Origin: Cognatishimia activa
GTDB taxonomy: Bacteria > Pseudomonadota > Alphaproteobacteria > Rhodobacterales > Rhodobacteraceae
NCBI RefSeq assembly: GCF_001458335.1
Contig: NZ_CYTO01000004.1
Span: forward strand, 1-64,000
Length of the DNA stretch: 64,000 bases
Direction of reading: 5' to 3'
Position numbers and translations under genes: made by a program. Below the pieces are notes generated by a model. That model saw only the letters and a list, made by a program, of their open reading frames with translations. It searched no databases and was not told the DNA's origin. Positions 7,878 through 16,005 of this stretch are shown piece by piece (within the stretch, counting starts at the first letter, position 1; each line of letters opens with the position of its first letter).

Positions 7878-9218
7878 ATGGTATTTAAATCAACGTTGCG
7901 CGCTTTGATTTGCGCATTTGCATTGAGTCCAGCGAGCGGTTTTGCAAGCGCGCCAGAGACCTCGTTACGCCCTGTTCTGCGGGCCGCAACGTCGAATGTT
8001 CAGGTGGAAACGCCCGTTATTATGGCGTCGGTTTCGGTGCAAAGCTCGATGCGCCCTGTTTTGCGTCCAGAGAAGATCGCACCACAAGTCACACAGGCAA
8101 ACGCGCGGTTCCAAGCTTGGATCAGGTCTTTCAAAACCCGTGCCGCAAGGCAGGGGATCTCAAAATCCGTACTCGATCGGGCATTCCGCGGGGTGCAATA
8201 CAATGCGGACGTTGTGCGCCGAGATCGCAATCAGTCTGAATTCACCAAGACGCTTTGGGAGTATCTCGATTCTGCGGCCTCCGATAGCCGCGTGAAAAAC
8301 GGGAAAGCTGCGCTTCGAAAGCATCGCCGTAAGTTGGAAGCCATCGAGCGCCAATACGGAGTCGACAAAGAAGTTGTCGTTGCCGTGTGGGGGCTAGAGA
8401 GTGCATACGGTGCCGTACGGGGTGACACACCCATCATTGAAGCTCTGGCGACCCTGGCATTCGATGGCCGACGTGGTCGGTTCTTTGAACAGCAGCTCAT
8501 TGCGGCACTTAAAATATTGCAAAACGGTGATACCACGCCCCGCAACATGGTTGGCAGTTGGGCTGGCGCGATGGGTCATACGCAGTTCATTCCAACATCG
8601 TATTTGGCATTCGCTGTGGATTTCACGGGGGACGGGAAACGCGATATCTGGTCGGATGATCCAAGCGACGCTTTGGCTTCGACGGCAGCTTATTTGAAGC
8701 GTTCCGGTTGGGTCACCGGTCAGCCGTGGGGCGTCGAGGTGACATTGCCGCGCGGGTTTAACTACGCTTTGGCAAACAGAAAGATCAAAAAGAGTCCAAG
8801 CCAATGGGGTGCGCTCGGCGTCAAAGGTCTCGATGGGCGAAGTGTAAAAAACTATGGTCAGGCATCGCTCTTGCTACCTGCGGGCTCCAAGGGTGCAGCG
8901 TTCTTGATCTTCAAAAACTTCGACGCAATTGAGCGCTACAATACCGCCGATGCCTACGTGATCGGTGTCGGGCATCTAAGCGATCGGATCAAAGGTGGCG
9001 GCAAATTCCAATCGCGTTGGCCGCGCGAAGATCGGGCGCTGACGTTTTCTGAACGTAAGGAGTTGCAGCGACGTTTGACCGCCGCGGGTTTTGACACGGT
9101 TAAAATCGATGGCAAGATCGGACCGCTGACCATTGATGCGGTGCGGGCATATCAGCGGTCTGAAGGCCTAGAGCCAGACGGCTATGCCTCATTGGCGATT
9201 TTGAAACGATTGCGTTAG
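7878..9218 (+). CDS. MltB-family lytic murein transglycosylase
   Basis: Cleaves the MurNAc-GlcNAc bond of peptidoglycan, giving 1,6-anhydro products, in the periplasm. The 446-aa protein has a signal sequence (about 1-25), a low-complexity stretch with two RPVLR repeats, and the SLT_2/MltB catalytic domain from about 75 to 370. The catalytic Glu is in VWGLESAYG (about residue 173), followed by GSWAGAMGHTQFIPTSY. A C-terminal peptidoglycan-binding domain lies at about 385-446 (ERKELQRRLTAAGFDT...). No lipobox is seen, so it is probably soluble. Its stop is interlocked with the convergent kinase gene at a TTAG. Confidence 0.92.
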   Translation: MVFKSTLRALICAFALSPASGFASAPETSLRPVLRAATSNVQVETPVIMASVSVQSSMRPVLRPEKIAPQVTQANARFQAWIRSFKTRAARQGISKSVLDRAFRGVQYNADVVRRDRNQSEFTKTLWEYLDSAASDSRVKNGKAALRKHRRKLEAIERQYGVDKEVVVAVWGLESAYGAVRGDTPIIEALATLAFDGRRGRFFEQQLIAALKILQNGDTTPRNMVGSWAGAMGHTQFIPTSYLAFAVDFTGDGKRDIWSDDPSDALASTAAYLKRSGWVTGQPWGVEVTLPRGFNYALANRKIKKSPSQWGALGVKGLDGRSVKNYGQASLLLPAGSKGAAFLIFKNFDAIERYNTADAYVIGVGHLSDRIKGGGKFQSRWPREDRALTFSERKELQRRLTAAGFDTVKIDGKIGPLTIDAVRAYQRSEGLEPDGYASLAILKRLR

Positions 9219-10072
9219 GCCGGATAGAGCGCGTTCAACTCTGCCTCTAGCGCCTCTTTGTAGGCTAGGTTTTCGCGCTCGATTTGCCACTGGCAGTAGG
9301 CAGACATCCTATAGTGATAGAGTGGCGCAAGCGCGTGGTAGCGCATCTGTTGCGCGTCATCAAACTGACGCAAGAAGCCTTGGGTTTCTTGCTCGGACAA
9401 GGTGGCACCCCGATAGAGAAGCTGCATCGCAGGGGACAAGAATACAGCGAGGTCTTCTGTTGGATCGCCGATTGCTGGACATTGCCAATCAATCAGGCGC
9501 AGGCCGTTTTCGCTCAGGATCAAGTTACCCGGCACGATGTCGCAATGGAGCATGACCTTGTTGTCGCTCGGCGCGACGCGACTTTCGACGGAAGGCGTCT
9601 GCAGGCTTTGTCCTGATTTTGCAAAAATGGCGTTGGCTTGTTGCATCAATTCTGCCGAGCCATTCGCTGCTGATCGTAAACCTGAGGGCGGTTCTATCGC
9701 ATGAACACGCTTGACCAAATCCGCGACCTTTTTCACGCCATCCGTCCAAGGCTCGCCCGGCAAGGCATGATAGAGATTGCAATCCGCGCCGCTGGATTGG
9801 AAGCTTGCGATCCAGTCTGGGGCGATGCTCTTTCCAGCAAGATGCCGCAGTAATGTTGCTTCCGCACCCGCGTCATTGGGAAACAAAGGGTTGTCAGTCT
9901 TGTCGCGATAAAGCTTTAGAACCGCAGACTGTCCTTCGCTCCCATCAACGCGCCAAGACGCATTGGTCCTTCCGCCAATGAGCGCCTGCCAAACCCCGTG
10001 TTCCGCCCACGGAATATGCGCACATACTTCGGCGCGCACGTCAGAGGGAGGCAGCGGGTGGGATAGGATCAC
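9215..10072 (-). CDS. choline/aminoglycoside-kinase-fold phosphotransferase
   Basis: 285-aa ATP-dependent small-molecule kinase of the APH/choline kinase fold. The nucleotide lobe has AVLKLYRDK (about 49-57, catalytic-type Lys), the Brenner motif is LHCDIVPGNLIL and the metal site is LRLIDWQCPAIGDPTEDLA. The family phosphorylates choline, ethanolamine, homoserine or similar hydroxyl compounds. The substrate cannot be told from sequence. It stands alone, facing mltB, and is divergent from polA. Resistance to an aminoglycoside is not implied. Confidence 0.82.
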   Translation of the reverse strand: MILSHPLPPSDVRAEVCAHIPWAEHGVWQALIGGRTNASWRVDGSEGQSAVLKLYRDKTDNPLFPNDAGAEATLLRHLAGKSIAPDWIASFQSSGADCNLYHALPGEPWTDGVKKVADLVKRVHAIEPPSGLRSAANGSAELMQQANAIFAKSGQSLQTPSVESRVAPSDNKVMLHCDIVPGNLILSENGLRLIDWQCPAIGDPTEDLAVFLSPAMQLLYRGATLSEQETQGFLRQFDDAQQMRYHALAPLYHYRMSAYCQWQIERENLAYKEALEAELNALYPA

Positions 10073-10224
10073 GGTGTCAGGTCCAATTTGAAAATCGCGC
10101 TGACGCTACTGGAGATGCGGTGATGCGGCAAGACTGTCAGTAGGGTGTGCCGCCGGGTGATTTCCATCTGGCCCAGAGACAACCATCATGGCACAAGGGT
10201 GCCCAAGAAACGTGGGAGCGGAAC

Positions 10225-13038
10225 ATGGCAGAAACGGGCGAAGCAAAGTTTGGCAAAGGATGTCACCTGCATCTGATCGATGGCTCGGCCTTTATTTTCC
10301 GCGCCTATCATGCTCTGCCACCACTAACGCGCAAATCTGATGGGTTGCCGATTGGCGCCGTCGCCGGGTTCTGCAACATGCTGCAACGCTATGTTGAAGG
10401 AAACACTGGACCGGATGCGCCGACCCATGTGGCAGTTATTTTTGACTATTCTGGCAAGTCCTTCCGCAATGACATGTACGACCAGTACAAAGCCAACCGC
10501 CCGCCTGCACCGGAAGACCTAGTGCCACAGTTTCCTTTGACACGTGATGCAACGCGAGCCTTCAATATCGCTTGCAAAGAGATCGAAGGTTTTGAAGCGG
10601 ATGACATCATCGCAACGCTCGCTTGCCAAGCGCGCGATGCGGGGGGGCGCTGCACCATCATCAGCTCTGACAAAGACCTGATGCAGCTTGTGGGCGATGG
10701 GGTCGAGATGCTCGACGCCATGAAAAACAAGCGCATTGATCGCGACGGCGTGCATGAGAAGTTCGGCGTTGGACCGGAACGCGTTGTGGATGTGCAGGCC
10801 CTTGCGGGTGACAGCGTTGATAACGTACCTGGCGCGCCTGGGATTGGGATCAAAACCGCTGCGCTTTTGATTAATGAATTTGGTGATCTTGAAACACTTC
10901 TGGACCGTGCCGAAGAGATCAAACAGCCCAAACGCCGTCAGACGCTGATTGAAAAACGCGATCAGATCGAGCTGTCCAAGCGGCTCGTGCAATTGGATTG
11001 CGAGATGGAGCTGGACTTCACTCTGGAAAGCCTCGAGGTGCAGGACCCGGTGTCTGAGAAGCTGATGGAGTTTCTCGCAGAGATGGAGATGCGGACTCTG
11101 TCAAAGCGGATTGCAGCACAATTGGGTGTTGAAGCGCCGGTGATTGCCGAAGCGCCAAAGGCAGACACTGCTGCGGATGCACCCGAAGCGATCCCATTTG
11201 AAGTGGACAAATACCAACATGTCGATTCTGCCGCCGAGCTTGAAGCTTGGATAGCCAAGGCCCACAAACGCGGTTGGATTGCGGTGGACACGGAAACCAC
11301 CGGGCTGGATGATATGCAGGTCGATCTGGTTGGGATCTCGCTTTGCGTCGAAGCCGGAGACGCCTGCTACATTCCTTTGGCGCATAAGAAAGGTGATGCT
11401 GACGACCTGTTTGGCAGCGATGATCTGGCGGACGGCCAGATGAACCTCGAGGAAGCGGTTTCAATGCTTAAGCCGTTGCTCGAAGACCCGGCGGTTATGA
11501 AGATCTTCCAGAACGCCAAATACGACTGCAAGATCTTCAAACGCTACGGTGTCTCTGTCGCGCCGATTGATGACACGATGCTGATGTCCTACGCGATGAA
11601 TGCTGGGGTCCATAATCATGGCATGGATACGCTTAGTGAGACCTATCTGAGCCACAAGCCAATCTCGATCAAATCGCTCTTAGGGACCGGCAAATCCGCG
11701 ATCACCTTTGACAAGGTGCCGTTGGAAGATGCGGTGAAATATGCAGCAGAAGATGCAGATATCACGCTGCGTTTGTGGCAGCTGCTCAAGCCGCAACTGC
11801 ACCAAAAGAAAGTTACCACAGTCTATGAAACGCTAGAGCGTCCGCTGGTGCCGGTGCTGTCTGAAATGGAAATGCATGGCGTTTTGGTGGATCGAGATGC
11901 GCTTAGCCGAATGTCCAATTCCTTCGCGCAGAAGATGGCGCAGTATGAGGCGGAATTGCACGAGATCGCCGGTAAGTCATTCAACGTTCAATCTCCCGCG
12001 CAGGTAGGCCAGATCCTCTTTGAAGACCTCGAACTGGAAGGCGGCAAGAAAACCAAAACCGGCCAATGGTCCACGCCTGCCGACGTTTTGGAAGACCTTG
12101 CTGCGGAACATGACTTCCCGCGCCGCGTTCTCGATTATCGTCAGTTGCAAAAACTGAAGTCGACCTATACCGACGCGTTGCAAGACCATATCAATCCTGA
12201 CACGGGACGTGTGCATACGTCTTACTCTCAGATCGGCGCGAACACCGGGCGGTTCTCTTCCAATGATCCGAACCTGCAAAACATACCCGTGCGTACGGAA
12301 GAGGGTCGTCGCATTCGCGAGGCATTTGTCGCGGCACCTGGCAACAAGCTAATTGCGCTCGACTATAGCCAGATCGAGCTGCGTATTCTGGCGCATATCG
12401 CTGGGATCGATGCGCTGAAACAGGCCTTCAAAGACGGGCACGACATCCACGCGATGACTGCGTCAGAGATGTTTGATGTTCCTTTGGATGAGATGACACC
12501 GGATGTGCGACGTCAGGCGAAGGCGATCAACTTTGGTGTGATTTATGGCATCTCGGCCTTTGGTCTTGCGCGGAACCTGCATATTCCGCGCAGCGACGCC
12601 CAGGCCTTTATCACACGCTATTTTGAACGCTTTCCGGGCATTCGCACCTATATGGATGACACAAAGGCCTTCGCGAAAGAGAACCTCTATGTGCAGACGT
12701 TGTTCGGGCGCAAAATCAACATGCCGCAGATCAATGCGAAGGGACCTCATGCGGGGTTCGCAGCACGCGCAGCAATCAACGCGCCGATTCAGGGTACGGC
12801 CGCTGACATCATTCGCCGCGCGATGATCCGCATGCCTTCAGCAATCAAAGGTCTTCCTGCCAAGATGCTCCTGCAGGTGCATGATGAATTGATCTTTGAA
12901 GTTGCCGAAGATGCGGTTGACGACACGATCGCGGTGGCACGCGATGTGATGCAAGGGGCGGCAGACCCAGCGGTGAAACTGGATGTGCCGTTGGTTGTGG
13001 ATGCGGGCATCGGAGACAATTGGTCCGAAGCCCACTAA
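10225..13038 (+). CDS. polA: DNA polymerase I
   Basis: Gap-filling and Okazaki-fragment-maturing polymerase, 937 aa with all three domains: 5' nuclease about 1-300 (LIDGSAFIFRAYHALP and the helix-hairpin-helix VDNVPGAPGIGIKTA); an intact 3'-5' exonuclease about 340-530 (VDTETTGLDD near 354); and the polymerase domain about 555-937. Motif A is LIALDYSQIELR (Asp about 713), the O-helix RRQAKAINFGVIYG, and motif C VHDELIFE. The ATG at 10225 follows GGGAGCG and matches the usual N-terminus better than the longer frame to 10147. It is a single-gene unit. Confidence 0.97.
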   Translation: MAETGEAKFGKGCHLHLIDGSAFIFRAYHALPPLTRKSDGLPIGAVAGFCNMLQRYVEGNTGPDAPTHVAVIFDYSGKSFRNDMYDQYKANRPPAPEDLVPQFPLTRDATRAFNIACKEIEGFEADDIIATLACQARDAGGRCTIISSDKDLMQLVGDGVEMLDAMKNKRIDRDGVHEKFGVGPERVVDVQALAGDSVDNVPGAPGIGIKTAALLINEFGDLETLLDRAEEIKQPKRRQTLIEKRDQIELSKRLVQLDCEMELDFTLESLEVQDPVSEKLMEFLAEMEMRTLSKRIAAQLGVEAPVIAEAPKADTAADAPEAIPFEVDKYQHVDSAAELEAWIAKAHKRGWIAVDTETTGLDDMQVDLVGISLCVEAGDACYIPLAHKKGDADDLFGSDDLADGQMNLEEAVSMLKPLLEDPAVMKIFQNAKYDCKIFKRYGVSVAPIDDTMLMSYAMNAGVHNHGMDTLSETYLSHKPISIKSLLGTGKSAITFDKVPLEDAVKYAAEDADITLRLWQLLKPQLHQKKVTTVYETLERPLVPVLSEMEMHGVLVDRDALSRMSNSFAQKMAQYEAELHEIAGKSFNVQSPAQVGQILFEDLELEGGKKTKTGQWSTPADVLEDLAAEHDFPRRVLDYRQLQKLKSTYTDALQDHINPDTGRVHTSYSQIGANTGRFSSNDPNLQNIPVRTEEGRRIREAFVAAPGNKLIALDYSQIELRILAHIAGIDALKQAFKDGHDIHAMTASEMFDVPLDEMTPDVRRQAKAINFGVIYGISAFGLARNLHIPRSDAQAFITRYFERFPGIRTYMDDTKAFAKENLYVQTLFGRKINMPQINAKGPHAGFAARAAINAPIQGTAADIIRRAMIRMPSAIKGLPAKMLLQVHDELIFEVAEDAVDDTIAVARDVMQGAADPAVKLDVPLVVDAGIGDNWSEAH

Positions 13039-13039
13039 G

Positions 13040-13417
13040 TCACTTCGACATCGAGAAGATGCCGAGTGAGTTCCCAAAAGGGTCAATCGCATATTGAAAC
13101 CGGCCAAATGGCATGTCGATGATTGGCCCGATGATGGCCGCGCCCGCTTTTTGTGCGCGGCCCACTGTGGCTTCTAGCGTGTCAGGCGCGTGAAGATGCG
13201 CCGTGATGCCTTCACCATTTGAAGCAGGTTTTCCGGGATAGATGTGGCCCGCTACATCGTTTTCGCTTTGCTTCGGGAAGAAGGAAACCGGGTTCGGCCC
13301 GCCTTCCTCGATTTCCATTTCGCTATCGAATACGGCGCTATAAAAGGCGCAGCCTTCTTTCATATCGGTCACGGGAATCTCGCACCAAACAAGAGTGTCT
13401 TTTACTGGGTAGGTCAT
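13040..13417 (-). CDS. VOC (glyoxalase-fold) family protein
   Basis: 125-aa protein of the vicinal-oxygen-chelate superfamily. The start MTYPVKDTLVWCEIPVTDMK has the classic first strand of the fold followed by FYSAVFDSE, and the second beta-alpha-beta half contains GRFQYAIDPFGNSLGIF. The similarity is to the PhnB/bleomycin-resistance-like branch, whose reactions vary too much to name one. The ATG at 13417 has GGAG at a good distance; a much longer frame reading into 13687 is rejected because it overlaps the neighbouring gene. It ends 2 bp after polA on the opposite strand. Confidence 0.85.
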   Translation of the reverse strand: MTYPVKDTLVWCEIPVTDMKEGCAFYSAVFDSEMEIEEGGPNPVSFFPKQSENDVAGHIYPGKPASNGEGITAHLHAPDTLEATVGRAQKAGAAIIGPIIDMPFGRFQYAIDPFGNSLGIFSMSK

Positions 13418-13484
13418 TGGATATCTCCACTTTGAATGTGGGATATTCCTACCGCAGAGGCCTGTCAGTTTTTGGCAGGAACCC

Positions 13485-14057
13485 CTAAAGCTGGTCGGCT
13501 TTGATGAGCGGGAAGAAGGAACCGCTGGAATAAACACCAAACCAGCCATCACGTTCGGCACCCAAGTCCACAAGGCGATAGAATGTCTTGCGATCAATAC
13601 GTGCTTCAAGCCTCGAACGTACCGTGGCGTATGGTTTTGGTTCATCACTTCCCGGATCGATTTCAACGCGGATCGGGTGTTCGTCATTCACTGTAGTGAT
13701 ATCGCCCACATGCGTTTCAAACTGAATCACCTGCGCGTCACCCTCGCCTTCCACGAAAATGTCCGTGGCAACAAAGGGGACATCCTCAACGGTAATCCCA
13801 ACCTTTTCGACCGGGGTGACCAGAAAATAGGAATCACCCTCTTTGCGCAAAATCGACGAAAACAGCTTGACCATCTCTGGGCGATTGATCTTTCCGCCCT
13901 CATGAATCCAAGTTCCGTCTTTTTTGATTTGCATATCAAGATCGCCGCAAAACGGCGGATTCCACAGGTGAACTGGGGGCAAACCGCGCCCTTTGGCTTC
14001 TTTGGCCGCGGCAGCGATGCCTTCAGCAGACGGATTAACACCGTTTTGTGTACTCAT
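13485..14057 (-). CDS. DUF1285 protein
   Basis: 190-aa conserved protein of the DUF1285 family, cytoplasmic, function unknown. Landmarks are PPVHLWNPPFCGDLDMQI at about 28-45, KDGTWIHEGG, INRPEMVKLFSSILRKEGDSYFLVTPVEK, and a C-terminal strand-rich half with RSRLEARIDRKTFYRLVDL. A start at 14069 (four residues longer) is equally open; 14057 is favoured by a GGGAAATGG-type ribosome site. It is divergent from the MoxR operon, which in related genomes is a frequent neighbour as far as I recall, so a shared promoter region of about 70 bp is likely. Confidence 0.85.
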   Translation of the reverse strand: MSTQNGVNPSAEGIAAAAKEAKGRGLPPVHLWNPPFCGDLDMQIKKDGTWIHEGGKINRPEMVKLFSSILRKEGDSYFLVTPVEKVGITVEDVPFVATDIFVEGEGDAQVIQFETHVGDITTVNDEHPIRVEIDPGSDEPKPYATVRSRLEARIDRKTFYRLVDLGAERDGWFGVYSSGSFFPLIKADQL

Positions 14058-14125
14058 AGTTTTTGCCATTTCCCGGAACCGCGATACAGTTACCCTAAAC
14101 ATATAGAAAAAGCAGGAGATTTGTC

Positions 14126-15133
14126 ATGACTGATCCCGACCGCTTGTTGGCTGAGATCGAAACCCTCGGCGAGAAGTTGGGACAGGCCAAAGCCGCAGTC
14201 ACCAAGCGCTTTATTGGCCAAGAACGGGTGGTTGACTTGACACTGTCCGCTTTGCTTTGCGGTGGGCATGCGCTGCTGATTGGTCTGCCGGGACTTGGAA
14301 AGACGCGATTGGTTGAGTCGATCGCCACGGTCATGGGGCTGCATGGCAATCGCGTGCAGTTCACGCCGGACTTAATGCCTGCCGATATTCTTGGCTCTGA
14401 AATCCTTGAAAAGGCCAAAGGCGGCGGCAAAGAGTTTCGCTTTGTTCCCGGTCCGATCTTTTGCCAGCTTTTGATGGCAGACGAAATCAACCGAGCCAGC
14501 CCTCGAACGCAATCAGCTTTGTTGCAGGCGATGCAAGAGAAGAAGGTCACGGTCGCGGGGGAAGATCGGCTGCTTGACACGCCATTCAATGTTCTCGCAA
14601 CGCAGAACCCAATCGAACAGGAAGGCACCTATCCGCTGCCTGAAGCGCAGCTGGACCGGTTCTTGGTGCAAATCGACGTACCGTATCCGGACCGAGATAC
14701 AGAACGCGATATCCTGCTTTCCACCACCGGTGTCTCGGAGGAAGCGCTGCATCAGATTTTCACTGCAGAGGAACTGGTGGCTGCCCAAGAATTGCTGCGG
14801 CGCATGCCGGTCGGCGAAAGTGTGATGGAGACGATCTTGGACGTCGTTCGCGCCTGTCGCCCGGATGATGACACCGCGACAGAGCATGTCAAAGACGTCG
14901 TGGCATGGGGGCCAGGGCCTCGTGCTGCGCAGGCCTTTATGATGATGACCCGAGCTTGGGCATTGCTAGATGGTCGTTTGTCACCATCCGCTGATGATGT
15001 CGTTGATCTGGCTGGACCTGTCTTAAGCCATCGCATGGCGCTTAATTTCGCGGCGCGTGCGCGCGGTGATAGCCTATCCGATGTGATCCAATCCGTTGTT
15101 GAGCGACCCAATCAGAGTGGTGCTGCTGCGTGA
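14126..15133 (+). CDS. MoxR-family AAA+ ATPase
   Basis: 335-aa AAA+ chaperone-like ATPase, first gene of a four-gene membrane operon. Walker A is LIGLPGLGKTRLVE (about 51-64), Walker B is LLMADEINRASPRTQSALLQAM, and sensor 1 lies in FNVLATQNPIEQEGTYPLPEAQLDRF, all typical of the MoxR branch. Such ATPases act with von Willebrand-type partner proteins to assemble or activate envelope or metal-enzyme complexes. The next three genes encode such VWA-like proteins. GGAG stands 6 bp before the ATG. GTG of the next gene overlaps its stop. Confidence 0.93.
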   Translation: MTDPDRLLAEIETLGEKLGQAKAAVTKRFIGQERVVDLTLSALLCGGHALLIGLPGLGKTRLVESIATVMGLHGNRVQFTPDLMPADILGSEILEKAKGGGKEFRFVPGPIFCQLLMADEINRASPRTQSALLQAMQEKKVTVAGEDRLLDTPFNVLATQNPIEQEGTYPLPEAQLDRFLVQIDVPYPDRDTERDILLSTTGVSEEALHQIFTAEELVAAQELLRRMPVGESVMETILDVVRACRPDDDTATEHVKDVVAWGPGPRAAQAFMMMTRAWALLDGRLSPSADDVVDLAGPVLSHRMALNFAARARGDSLSDVIQSVVERPNQSGAAA

Positions 15134-16005
15134 GCGCGCATCCGCAACTCAGACGCAGGGCCGAAGCAGCCGCGTCGACGTTGCCGCCGCTTTTGGCCCG
15201 GGCAAATACCTTGGCGAATACGGTATTGCTTGGCGAGCATGGTCGCCGACGTGCAGGGCTGGGGGATGACTTCTGGCAATACCGCCCGGTGCAGTTGGGC
15301 GACACTTACCGCATGATCGACTGGCGTAAGTCAGCAAAAACCAACGCACAATATGTGCGGCAGAAGGAATGGCAAATCGCCCAATCGGTTTGTCTATGGG
15401 TCGATCCCTCTGCTTCAATGGACTACTCCAGCAACCCTAAACGCCCGCCTAAGCTGGATCGTGCCCGGCTCTTAGCTCTGGCCGTCTCAATCTTATTGAT
15501 CCGTGCAGGTGAGCGCGTCGGTTTGGCTGGGACGGCTTTGCCACCCAAGCGGGGTGATGGTCAAATTTGGCGTTTAAGCGAAGCAATGCTCGCACAGGAT
15601 CAGAGAGATGATTACGGCATCCCGGAAGCGCGCGCGATGATCCCGAATTCGCGGGCCGTGTTTGTGTCTGACTTCATGGGTAACTTTGAGGCCGTTGAAC
15701 ATGCGCTCTACAAGGCCGCCGACCGCGGCGTGCGTGGTGTGTTGCTGCAGGTTCTGGACCCTGCGGAAGAAGCGTTTCCATTTTCTGGACGTGCAATCTT
15801 TGAAAGCATGCAGGCACAGGTGATGCATGAAACCCGCAAGGCCAATGATCTTCATGCAAAATACAAAGAACGTTTACAGGAACGTAAAACCTCTTTGCGC
15901 AGGTTGGCGCGCGTTACTGGATGGCAATACGAGTGCCATCTGACCGATGCACCAGTGCAAACCGCACTGTTGTGGCTGTATCGCGCATTAGAAAGGGGGC
16001 GCTGA
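15130..16005 (+). CDS. DUF58 (VWA-like) protein, MoxR partner
   Basis: 291-aa protein of the DUF58 family, which pairs with MoxR ATPases. The family signature is seen in LGDTYRMIDWRKSAKTNAQYVRQ, and the VWA-like metal site follows as VDPSASMDYSS (an intact DxSxS). The later part, RAVFVSDFMGNFEAVEHAL, gives the expected second strand. No membrane segment is obvious, which suggests a cytoplasmic or peripheral protein. The GTG start is interlocked with the moxR stop (GTGA), so production is coupled to the ATPase. Confidence 0.9.
   Translation: MSAHPQLRRRAEAAASTLPPLLARANTLANTVLLGEHGRRRAGLGDDFWQYRPVQLGDTYRMIDWRKSAKTNAQYVRQKEWQIAQSVCLWVDPSASMDYSSNPKRPPKLDRARLLALAVSILLIRAGERVGLAGTALPPKRGDGQIWRLSEAMLAQDQRDDYGIPEARAMIPNSRAVFVSDFMGNFEAVEHALYKAADRGVRGVLLQVLDPAEEAFPFSGRAIFESMQAQVMHETRKANDLHAKYKERLQERKTSLRRLARVTGWQYECHLTDAPVQTALLWLYRALERGR

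Noticed and set aside
9215-10072. Aminoglycoside resistance gene
   Set aside because: Only the kinase fold is shared; the residues that decide antibiotic binding cannot be assigned, and the neighbours are housekeeping genes.
10147-10224. N-terminal extension of polA
   Set aside because: The sequence MPPGDFHLAQRQPSW is not seen in Pol I proteins, and the ATG at 10225 has a good ribosome site.
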